From Joyebacterum sp964521425 (GTDB lineage: Bacteria > Joyebacterota > Joyebacteria > Joyebacterales > Joyebacteraceae): a stretch of DNA of 22,341 nt. This document shows, piece by piece, positions 1-6,860 of the stretch (within the stretch, counting starts at the first letter, position 1; every line of letters starts with the position of its first letter). The notes under the pieces are model-generated. The model made no database searches and was not told the DNA's origin. It worked only from the letters and a program-made list of their open reading frames with translations. Position numbers and translations under genes: made by a program. The DNA lies in the NCBI GenBank assembly GCA_964521425.1, contig CAZFRO010000031.1:1-22341 (forward strand), read 5' to 3'.

Positions 1-100
1 CCGGAGTCGAACCGGATATGTCCATGTGAATCTACACATAACTATGGACACTACCCCTTCAGGTGTCCTGAAGACGACGGAATCACACCCGAGACACCGG

Positions 101-129
101 TTGCAGAGCAATAGGGAATCGCTTAGAAT
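101..129 (+). promoter_or_regulatory. Sigma-70-type promoter of the barrel gene
   Basis: A -35 box TTGCAG (101-106) and a -10 box TAGAAT (124-129) are separated by exactly 17 bp, so transcription should start near 136. That leaves about 120 nt of leader before the start codon at 257. The leader holds several short hairpins: CTTAG/CTAAG at 139-154, GGCG/CGCC at 182-193 and CACTG/CAGTG at 197-210. No known riboswitch class was recognised. The rest of 1-256 shows no gene that can be supported. Confidence 0.6.
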
Positions 130-256
130 CGTCCACGCCTTAGGGGAATCTAAGTCACATCAGAGACGGAGACTATTCAGGGGCGGCCACGCCTTGCACT
201 GATTGCAGTGTACGAAGGGCGCTCGGGCTGTTCCACACCTGGTTAAGGAGGAGAAC

Positions 257-964
257 ATGCGCTTCAAGACAGTTCTGACCGTCACGATGCTCCTTTTGGT
301 CCTGATCGTCGCAGGGTCCGCCCGCGGGCAGGAATGTGGTCCGGGGTGCCCTGCTTGCTCAGGAAAGGCCACGGGTGATCTGCTGCCACCGATGGTGATT
401 CTCGGCTCCGGGCTCTACATCCCTGACGGTGAGGAGGAAACAGCCGTTCTGAAGCTGCGCTACGGGCTGCTCTCATGGATGGATGTGGGGATCGGGTATG
501 CGGTCGATACGGAGCAGATGACCTGGAGTGCTCGCGCTCGGCCGATCACACAGGATCGAGATGGATGGCGTCCGGCCGTCATTCTGGGAACAGGCAGTGT
601 GCAGACGGGGGGAAGCGACCAGTCCGCGTACGTCCAGGTCGCCAAGACGCTCGAGATCGTCGAGGGACGTCTGGGAGTCAGCCTGGCTGCCGGCTACGCG
701 ACGGACCTCCCTGACTTGCGGGAAGACTGGGTCCTGGGGTCGCTCTCGTTGACGCTCTTCGACAGAGTGAGCCCATTCTACTCCTACGACGGGGTCAACT
801 CGCACGTCGGCCTGTCGTACTTCGCCACGGAGTGGCTGACTCTGACAGGATACGCATTGGAGATGGAGGAACTCGCGCTATCGGCGAGCGTTCAGTGGGG
901 GTTTGGTGCGGACGAGGACGAACACGAGCACGAGGACGAACACGAACACGAACACGAGCACTAG
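257..964 (+). CDS. Secreted beta-barrel-like protein with His/acidic tail
   Basis: The ATG at 257 follows AAGGAGG at ideal spacing and begins a clear signal peptide (residues 1 to about 24, ending SARGQ); an upstream in-frame ATG at 203 lacks both. The product is 235 residues. The mature N-terminus has a short Cys cluster (ECGPGCPACSG). The body alternates short amphipathic strands with turns (for example LKLRYGLLSWMDVGIGYAV and HVGLSYFATEWLTLTGYAL), as expected of a small outer-membrane beta-barrel. The C-terminus is a run of Asp, Glu and His (DEDEHEHEDEHEHEHEH) that would bind divalent metal. A barrel normally ends in an aromatic residue, so the tail is an addition after the last strand (QWGFG). 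I cannot name a family. Metal binding by the tail is inferred. A terminator follows directly and the gene appears monocistronic. Confidence 0.75.
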   Translation: MRFKTVLTVTMLLLVLIVAGSARGQECGPGCPACSGKATGDLLPPMVILGSGLYIPDGEEETAVLKLRYGLLSWMDVGIGYAVDTEQMTWSARARPITQDRDGWRPAVILGTGSVQTGGSDQSAYVQVAKTLEIVEGRLGVSLAAGYATDLPDLREDWVLGSLSLTLFDRVSPFYSYDGVNSHVGLSYFATEWLTLTGYALEMEELALSASVQWGFGADEDEHEHEDEHEHEHEH

Positions 965-1037
965 GACGCCGACTACGAAGAGACGATCGAGATGATGGTC
1001 GTCAGATAGCAGAGCTGTACAACTGCCCGCTATGACT

Positions 1038-1073
1038 GGCTCCCGACGGAACTTCGTCGGGAGCCTTCGTCTC
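1038..1073 (+). terminator. Rho-independent terminator
   Basis: A perfect 11-bp stem GGCTCCCGACG / CGTCGGGAGCC (1038-1048 with 1055-1065) with a 6-nt loop is followed by a moderately T-rich TTCGTCTCT. It lies between the convergent ends of the barrel gene and the kinase operon. The T-rich side faces the plus strand, so it mainly serves the barrel gene, though the stem could act in both directions. Confidence 0.75.
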
Positions 1074-1972
1074 TATGGCTCAAGACCCATCTTCTTGAGG
1101 ATTGCATTGAATCGAGGGTCGTCACGGAGGGAATCCGAGTAGGGACTACGCAACATGTTCTGCAGCCTCGGGTCCTTCTCAACGAGGGCGCGCTCCAACC
1201 ACTCGAAGCACTCATCTATGTCGCCCAGTGCGAAGCAGAAGCTTGCTCTAACTGACGGCCACGTGTAGCCACCGCTTCCCCTTGAGAGCACGTCATCCAT
1301 TGCGGCTCGCGCCCTGTCGGTGTCACCGTTCCAGGCGTGTAGAACGGCCACCCAGGCCCGGAAGCTCTCTTCGGGGATGATCTCTATGGCTTCCTCGTAG
1401 CGTCCTTCAATGGAGTAGACCATCGAGAGGAAGTAGCGTGCCTGGGCAAAGCTCGGGTCAATCTCCAGTGTGGTCTCAAGAATGTCCCTCGCCTCGTCGT
1501 AGCGGCGCGCGTAGTAAAAGGCCATGCCCACGCGCGCGTTAATGAAGAGTGAGAGCGGGTCGAGTTCTCTGGCCTTGTTCATCGCCTCGACGGCCTCATC
1601 AAACCGGCCTAGAGTAATGAGACCTTCGGCGGCCCATTGATATGCGGTCGCGTAGCCGGGGTTGAGCTCGATGGCCTGCCTGATCTCCCGCGCGCCGCCC
1701 GCCCAGTCCCACTCGTAGTTGCTCATGATGCAGGCTAGCGCCGCGTGGGCTTCAGCGAGCGAATCGTCCAATTCGAGCGCTTTCATGGCCGCGGCCTTGG
1801 CCTCGTGTACGAATCGCTCCTGATCCTCCTCCGTGCCCATTGCGCGGGGGGAGAGGAACTTGAGTGCGACCTCGCGCTCGAGCCTCAGATCCTCGGCCTT
1901 GTAGACGACGCCCATGCCGCCTTCGCCGAGCTTCTCAAGGATCTTGTAGTGGGAGATGGTGGTGCCGATCAT
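1073..1972 (-). CDS. Kinase N-lobe stub fused in frame to TPRs
   Basis: This 299-residue protein starts at an ATG that overlaps the TGA of the upstream kinase gene (ATGA), so it is translationally coupled. Residues 1-62 are a near copy of the start of that kinase: glycine-rich loop (GEGGMG, 16-21), VALK lysine (K38) and the alpha-C glutamate (E57, in RFVHEAKAAA). At residue 63 the sequence jumps straight to TPR sequence (MKALELDDSLAEAHAAL), which aligns with residue 501 onward of the neighbour. Hinge, HRD loop, DFG, activation segment, C-lobe and TolB-like domain are all missing, 438 residues relative to the paralogue, with the frame kept. Four to five TPRs follow, with the same kind of C-terminus (DDPRFNAILKKMGL). 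It cannot be an active kinase. It may be a TPR adaptor, decaying remnant, or assembly collapse of near-identical paralogues. Confidence 0.8.
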   Translation of the reverse strand: MIGTTISHYKILEKLGEGGMGVVYKAEDLRLEREVALKFLSPRAMGTEEDQERFVHEAKAAAMKALELDDSLAEAHAALACIMSNYEWDWAGGAREIRQAIELNPGYATAYQWAAEGLITLGRFDEAVEAMNKARELDPLSLFINARVGMAFYYARRYDEARDILETTLEIDPSFAQARYFLSMVYSIEGRYEEAIEIIPEESFRAWVAVLHAWNGDTDRARAAMDDVLSRGSGGYTWPSVRASFCFALGDIDECFEWLERALVEKDPRLQNMLRSPYSDSLRDDPRFNAILKKMGLEP

Positions 1973-4206
1973 TTCCGCACCCCGATCTTCCTGAGCAGGG
2001 CGATGAACCCTGGGTCGGAGCGGAGGTCGTCGAACGACACGTCGGCCACCAGGAGCAGTATCTGGCTGGAGCGGGTCTCACAGATCTTCTCCAACCACAG
2101 GATGGCCTGTTCCTTCTCCCCAAGGGCGGTATAGATCGAGGCGATCATGGGCGACTGTATTCCGTCTTCGGCAGCGGCCGTCTTGAGTTCCTCAACAACA
2201 TCGAGGGCCTCGGACTTCCTGCCGGCGAGCGCGTCGATGTAGCCCCGCATGCCCTGGAACCAGAGTTCTCCTGCAGGCAGGGCCGAGCCCCTCTCGACCG
2301 CTGCCAGGGCCTTGTCGTACAGTCCCCGCCCGGCATAAATGTCGGAGAGCGCCATGTAGGCGGGGCCGAATGCCGCGTCGATCTCGAGCGTCCTCTTGAA
2401 CTGCTCTTCTGCTAGGCCATGCTCGCCCAGATTGTCGAGCACCATGCCTATGAGCAGACTGATGATCGGCGAGAGCGGATCCAACTCAGCCGCCCGTCTG
2501 GCCTCCGCCAGGGCGTCGTGCGGCCGGTCGACGGCCATCAGGTAGACGGAGTACCAGTGGTGCGCCGTCGCGTAGCTGGGATTGAGCTCGATGGCGCGCA
2601 GAAGCTCCTTCTCAGCACCGTCCCAATCCCAGTCGCGCACCATCTTGACCCACGCCAGCGACGCGTGGGCTTCCGCCAGATCCTCATCAAGCTCCAGAGC
2701 CTTCTTGACGGCGGCGTCAACCTCACGGAACGCCTCCTCCAACCCCAGCTCTTGCGTGCTCTCGAGCACGAGGTAGCAGTCGGCCACTCCGGCGTACGCG
2801 GCCGCGTAGTCCGGGTCTCTCTCTATCGCCTGGCGAAAGCACTCAAGAGCCGTTCTGGCATCCGCGGGGTTCCTCTTGTTCCAGTAGAAGCGGCCCTTCA
2901 GATAGAGAGCGTACGCTTCCAGATCCTGCGTGCGGCGCGCCGTGGCCGCGAGGCTATCCCCTCCGAGGAGCTTGATCTTGAGGTTGTCGACTATCGCCAG
3001 AGAGATCTCATCCTGAATCGCGAAGACGTCCTCCATCTCGCGATCGTACCTCTCCGACCAGAGGTGGTAGCCGTCCGAGATGCTGACGAGCTGCGCCGTG
3101 ATGCGAAGGCGATTGCCCACCTTCCGCACGCTCCCCTCGAGCACGGTTCCGACACCGAGCTTCTCGCCGATGTCGCGAACGTCCAGCTTCGCATCCTTGA
3201 GCGCGAAGGCGGAGGTCCTTGCCACGACACGCAGCCCCTCGATGTTCGCGAGCGAGTTGATGATCTCCTCAGCCATTCCGTCGCAGAAGTACTCCTGCTC
3301 AGGGTCGGCGCTCATGTTCGTGAAGGGGAGGACGGCGATCGATGGCGGCGGTTCCGCCTGGGCCGCCATCCTGACGGAGCTGCCGGATCTCAGACTCTCC
3401 CTCAGGACCTCGAGGTCGGATCGGAGGTCGGCGGTGTTCGCGTAGCGGTCGTCGGGGTCCTTCGCGAGAGCCCTATTGACTATCTGCCCGAGCTTCGGCG
3501 GAGCAGCCGGGGAAGCCTCCACGAGCGGAGGCGGCTCGTCGTTCAGGATGGCGCGTATGACGGCTTGGGGGTGGTCGCCTGCGAACGGTGGATGCCCCGT
3601 GACCATCTCATACATGACCACTCCCAGCGCCCAGATGTCCGTCCTCTGATCGATTGGCTTCCCGCACGCCTGCTCGGGAGACATGTAGGTCACCGTCCCC
3701 AGGGTGTCCCCGGGGGTCGTCAGGTCCGTTCGATCGAGGAGCTTAACGAGACCGAAGTCGAGGATCCGCACGTGGCGATCCTCTGTGATGAAGATGTTGG
3801 CGGATTTGATATCACGATGCACGATTCCGCTGTCATGTGCCTTACCGAGTCCACGGGCCGTCTGGATCGCGATGTCCAGTGCTTCCTTGACATCAATCGG
3901 CCCACTGACAAGCCTCTCCTTGAGGGTCTCGCCCTCATAGCGGGCCATGCAGATGAACATGCCCACATCGCCCACTTCGTCGATCTCATGAATCGTACAT
4001 ATGTTTGGATGATCCAGAGAGGATGCCGCCTGCGCCCCCATGATGAAGCGCTCTCTTGCTTCAGCATCGCCGGTGAGTCCCGCGGACAGGAACTTCAGGG
4101 CCACCGTGCGCTTGAGCTTGAGATCCTCGGCCTTGTAGACGACGCCCATGCCGCCTTCGCCGAGCTTCTCAAGGATCCTGTAGTGAGAGATTGTCTTGCC
4201 GATCAT
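1969..4206 (-). CDS. Ser/Thr protein kinase with TolB-like domain and TPRs
   Basis: The start ATG at 4206 is chosen because GAGGA lies 8 nt upstream and a kinase begins at once; the open frame reaches back to 4530 but that part crosses the divergent promoter region. The product is 745 residues. The Hanks-type kinase domain (about 9-270) has GEGGMG (16-21), VALK lysine K38, HRDIKSAN (130-137), DFG (150-152) and SPEQ in the activation segment. A TolB/FlgO-like domain (about 288-408, beginning IAVLPFTNMSADPEQEYFCDG) comes next, then TPRs to the end. This architecture is common in large bacterial signalling kinases. There is no transmembrane segment, so it is probably cytoplasmic. Oddly, the alpha-C motif reads RFIMGAQ where relatives have RFxREAQ, so the salt-bridge Glu is Gly57, and the hinge reads CMARYEGE rather than AMEYxEGE. 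Activity may be weakened. It is first in an operon with the truncated paralogue. Confidence 0.88.
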   Translation of the reverse strand: MIGKTISHYRILEKLGEGGMGVVYKAEDLKLKRTVALKFLSAGLTGDAEARERFIMGAQAASSLDHPNICTIHEIDEVGDVGMFICMARYEGETLKERLVSGPIDVKEALDIAIQTARGLGKAHDSGIVHRDIKSANIFITEDRHVRILDFGLVKLLDRTDLTTPGDTLGTVTYMSPEQACGKPIDQRTDIWALGVVMYEMVTGHPPFAGDHPQAVIRAILNDEPPPLVEASPAAPPKLGQIVNRALAKDPDDRYANTADLRSDLEVLRESLRSGSSVRMAAQAEPPPSIAVLPFTNMSADPEQEYFCDGMAEEIINSLANIEGLRVVARTSAFALKDAKLDVRDIGEKLGVGTVLEGSVRKVGNRLRITAQLVSISDGYHLWSERYDREMEDVFAIQDEISLAIVDNLKIKLLGGDSLAATARRTQDLEAYALYLKGRFYWNKRNPADARTALECFRQAIERDPDYAAAYAGVADCYLVLESTQELGLEEAFREVDAAVKKALELDEDLAEAHASLAWVKMVRDWDWDGAEKELLRAIELNPSYATAHHWYSVYLMAVDRPHDALAEARRAAELDPLSPIISLLIGMVLDNLGEHGLAEEQFKRTLEIDAAFGPAYMALSDIYAGRGLYDKALAAVERGSALPAGELWFQGMRGYIDALAGRKSEALDVVEELKTAAAEDGIQSPMIASIYTALGEKEQAILWLEKICETRSSQILLLVADVSFDDLRSDPGFIALLRKIGVRK

Positions 4207-4261
4207 CGGTGGATTCCTCGGTGAGGATCGTCGATGGCGAGTCTGAAGACCGTTCAGCGCC

Positions 4262-4267
4262 ATTGTA
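4262..4267 (-). promoter_or_regulatory. Possible -10 box of the kinase operon
   Basis: On the minus strand TACAAT occurs about 56 nt before the kinase start at 4206. No convincing -35 box is found at 17 bp. Its position downstream of the alternative start at 4530 agrees with the shorter kinase N-terminus. Confidence 0.3.
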
Positions 4268-4381
4268 GCGCCGCTACTGCGTGGAGCATAGGGAGTTCTT
4301 TGCTGGATGGGGGAGAGCCCCGTGCCTAGGCCGCTCATGAGCGAGTGGACAACGAACGTGCTGGTCGATGAACGGCGCCGG

Positions 4382-4390
4382 TGGTACAAT
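4382..4390 (+). promoter_or_regulatory. Extended -10 promoter of the beta-helix gene
   Basis: TGGTACAAT (TGn plus -10 TACAAT at 4385-4390) lies 73 nt before the GTG start at 4463. The -35 region is poor, as is usual when an extended -10 is present. The 4207-4462 interval therefore holds divergent promoters and no gene. Confidence 0.5.
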
Positions 4391-4462
4391 TGAGTGAGAC
4401 CACAGGTTCGCGTGGAATCCCCTGCCGTCAGCCCGTCGACTGTCTCTTCGAGAGGGGAATCG

Positions 4463-5146
4463 GTGCTTCGAACGATAGTCTTCCTCATCGCGATTCTAGC
4501 CATGAGTCTCCCGATCTCCTCGCGGGCCATGACGCTACGAGAGGTCTACGAGGCCGCGGGACCGGGTGGAGGCTACGACCGCTACGTCGTGCTCGAGACC
4601 GGGCAGGTCTACACCGGCGGGCTCCTCATTGGGCCGATTCTCTCGCCCTTCTCCTGGGAGCTCGAAGGGGCTGTCGGCGAGGACGTTCGGATCATCGGGA
4701 ACGGCGCGATTCTCGATCTTCGCGGAGAGCAGATCTGCATCTCCTTCTGCGAGAACCGTCTCGACATCGATGACTGCATCATCCTGAATGGGAATATCCG
4801 GTTTCGGGGGATCAACACGAGTGACTACGTGGAGATCCCGGAGGGGTCGGTCCGCTACTGCACGTTCTACGAGCCCCACGACTACGGCGTGCGTCTGCAG
4901 GGATCGGGCGAGAACGTCACGATCGAACGGAACATCCTCGTCGATGCGGCGGACACAGGGTGGGACTACATCTACACCCACGGCGCCTCACTCGAGTGGC
5001 TTCCCACGGGAACCAACATCTCCATGAGCGGGCAGTTCGGGTTCTACGGCGTGCCGGTTGTCCAGGAGAACTGGACATGGCACTCAGACCCTGTTCGAAA
5101 CGCGACCCCGCTCGCTCACTTCTCATTCCTCTGCGAGTACGGGTGA
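4463..5146 (+). CDS. Surface beta-helix protein, N-terminal part (ends at in-frame TGA)
   Basis: A GTG start at 4463 follows GAGAGGGG with good spacing and opens a signal peptide (residues 1 to about 22, LRTIVFLIAILAMSLPISSRA). The 227-residue product has the short hydrophobic/polar periodicity of a right-handed parallel beta-helix (for example VRIIGNGAILDL, NIRFRGINTSDY, VTIERNILVDAA). It stops at TGA 5144-5146. The same reading frame then continues without another stop to 6676 (FEP, then MDWPEASAAPN), completing the phrase and leading to the rest of the helix and the sorting domain. This is therefore the first third of one 738-codon gene, interrupted by a nonsense codon, readthrough site or sequencing error. 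Expressed alone it would be exported but lack its anchor. Confidence 0.7.
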   Translation: MLRTIVFLIAILAMSLPISSRAMTLREVYEAAGPGGGYDRYVVLETGQVYTGGLLIGPILSPFSWELEGAVGEDVRIIGNGAILDLRGEQICISFCENRLDIDDCIILNGNIRFRGINTSDYVEIPEGSVRYCTFYEPHDYGVRLQGSGENVTIERNILVDAADTGWDYIYTHGASLEWLPTGTNISMSGQFGFYGVPVVQENWTWHSDPVRNATPLAHFSFLCEYG

Positions 5147-5155
5147 TTCGAGCCC

Positions 5156-6676
5156 ATGGACTGGCCGGAGGCCAGCGCGGCGCCGAACTTCAACGTCGTT
5201 GGGATCGATCCGGAACTCGTCGATCCCAAGACCGGCGACTTCAGGTTGAGCCCGGGTTCGCCGGCGGTCGGGTACGGGTGTCAGACGTTCCCCGCACTCG
5301 GAGAGTCACCGTTCGCAGGCGTGCCGTCCCAGAGAAGACCTCTTGCTGAGGAGGCGCTCGTTGCCCAACGTGACGCGGATCCGTGGCTGGACCCATGGGT
5401 TCGCGCGCCGGGTGTTGGTCGCTCGAGCATAGACGTTTCAGGAGCGATCGCGCTCGACACAACCTGGGATGCCGACACGGTTCGCGTCGTGGGAAATGTC
5501 GCCATCGATGATGGCGTCACTCTCACTGTCGCGCCAGACACGCGCATCGAGTTCGCCGGTTTCTACCGCCTCACTGTCCACGGGCGGTTGCTCGCTCTTG
5601 GCACTGCTCTAGACCCCATAGTCTTCACGACCGACTATCCCGAGGCCTTCTCTCCGGATACCACGAGGGCCGGCTCCTGGAACGGTATTCGCTTCCCCTG
5701 GACGAGTTCGATCAATGAGGAGTCAAGGCTCGATCACTGCATTGTCGAATACTCGAAAGCGCTCGGCGACGAGCCGTGGGGTGGAGCACTCTCAGTGACC
5801 GGGTTCTCCAAGCTCATCGTGCGGAACAGCATCTTCCGGAACAACGTCGCTGATTATGGTGGCGCCGTCTTCTGCTCGCAGCAAGCGGCCCCGGTATTCG
5901 CAGGGAATCTGATTGAAGGAAACTGCGCCTTCCTGCGGGGCTCTGCGATCTACGTTCTCTACTCCTATCCGGATCTCACCAACTGCACCATCGTCTCGAA
6001 CGAGTGCTTGAACGAGGAGCCGTTCGATGGGACCGGCGCGATCCACAATCACATCTCGAAGCCGCGGACGAAGGGCTCCATCGTGCGGGACAACAGCTCC
6101 GTGTACTTCATCCCGACACAGATTATCGAGGGCAAGGGATACTACACGACGTTCTGCGACGTGGAGTATGGCCACGCCGGTGAGGGGAACATCGATGAGG
6201 ACCCGTTCTTCGTCGGGTTCGGCGAGCATCCCTTTGCACTTCTCGATGACTCTCCCTGTGTGAACGCCGGGGAACTGGACACGTTTGAACTGTGGCTGCT
6301 TCCTGTCGACATCGCGGGAGAGACGCGCATCGATGGAAGCAGAATCGATATCGGCGCGTACGAGGGATCGGGGGGAACCGGCGTTGAGGGTGTGACCGTC
6401 GAAGCGCCGTTCCTCTCACCGAGCAGACCAAATCCGTTCCGGCGCCAGACGACACTCGCATTCTCGTCGCCCGGCGGATCGGTGACCGCGAGCGTATATG
6501 ACGTTGCGGGGAGGAAGGTGCAGACGCTCCTCGATCGCGTAGTCGGGCCGGGTGAGCAGGAGATCCGGTGGGACGGGACGGACGATCGTGGACGGTGCGT
6601 TGCCTCGGGCGTCTACTTCTGTCGCCTCACGGGTGATGGCATAGATGAGACGCGCAAGATGGTGCTGCTGAGGTGA
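5156..6676 (+). CDS. Surface beta-helix protein, C-terminal part with sorting domain
   Basis: This is the in-frame continuation of 4463-5146. The ATG at 5156 has no ribosome-binding site, which supports an internal position rather than a true start. Residues about 10-45 (NFNVVGIDPELVDPKTGDFRLSPGSPAVGYG) are the closing motif common in parallel beta-helix proteins. A second beta-helix block follows (about 95-345), including DYGGAVFCSQQAAPVFAGN-type turns and another DEDPFF...DDSPCVNAG closure. The last 90 residues form the FlgD-like/T9SS-type sorting domain (SRPNPFRRQTTLAFSS, SVYDVAGRKVQTLL, GVYFCRL, ending KMVLLR). The intact protein would be secreted and held at the cell surface. Its ligand or substrate is unknown; parallel beta-helices often bind or cleave polysaccharide, but no catalytic motif was recognised. 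Confidence 0.75.
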   Translation: MDWPEASAAPNFNVVGIDPELVDPKTGDFRLSPGSPAVGYGCQTFPALGESPFAGVPSQRRPLAEEALVAQRDADPWLDPWVRAPGVGRSSIDVSGAIALDTTWDADTVRVVGNVAIDDGVTLTVAPDTRIEFAGFYRLTVHGRLLALGTALDPIVFTTDYPEAFSPDTTRAGSWNGIRFPWTSSINEESRLDHCIVEYSKALGDEPWGGALSVTGFSKLIVRNSIFRNNVADYGGAVFCSQQAAPVFAGNLIEGNCAFLRGSAIYVLYSYPDLTNCTIVSNECLNEEPFDGTGAIHNHISKPRTKGSIVRDNSSVYFIPTQIIEGKGYYTTFCDVEYGHAGEGNIDEDPFFVGFGEHPFALLDDSPCVNAGELDTFELWLLPVDIAGETRIDGSRIDIGAYEGSGGTGVEGVTVEAPFLSPSRPNPFRRQTTLAFSSPGGSVTASVYDVAGRKVQTLLDRVVGPGEQEIRWDGTDDRGRCVASGVYFCRLTGDGIDETRKMVLLR

Positions 6677-6736
6677 TCGAGCCCCTGTGAATCGAAACTC
6701 GTGGCGTGGTTACTCTGCCTGAACACCCGGGTTTTG

Positions 6737-6745
6737 TGGTATAAT
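6737..6745 (+). promoter_or_regulatory. Extended -10 promoter of the nuclease gene
   Basis: TGGTATAAT is a perfect extended -10 (TATAAT at 6740-6745). No good -35 box is visible. Transcription would start near 6752, about 110 nt before the start codon at 6861. No terminator-like hairpin separates it from the end of the beta-helix gene at 6676, so readthrough is possible. Confidence 0.6.
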
Positions 6746-6860
6746 AGAGGCTAGCGGGCTTGCGGGCCTGCGAAAGAGACCTCGATCGATGTCAGACACA
6801 CGCGTATGGGGTCAGCGGGTATCCCTACGTCTCCAGCACTTCATAGAGAAGAGGCTGATG

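Noticed and set aside
1..75. The minus strand of the left edge reads CCGGTTCGACTCCGG, like a tRNA or tmRNA T-arm.
   Set aside because: The acceptor end would lie outside the window. No anticodon arm with a 7-nt loop, no D-arm and no tmRNA tag sequence ending in Ala-Ala-stop could be found upstream on that strand, so neither RNA can be supported.
2419..4224. A 601-codon open frame on the plus strand.
   Set aside because: It lies wholly antisense to the kinase gene, whose domains are clear; its own translation has no recognisable domain and its openness follows from the GC-rich codon pattern opposite.
4207..4530. A 108-residue N-terminal extension of the kinase.
   Set aside because: It is low in recognisable structure, crosses the divergent promoter region including the antisense beta-helix start, and lacks a ribosome-binding site, whereas ATG 4206 has one and matches the paralogue start.
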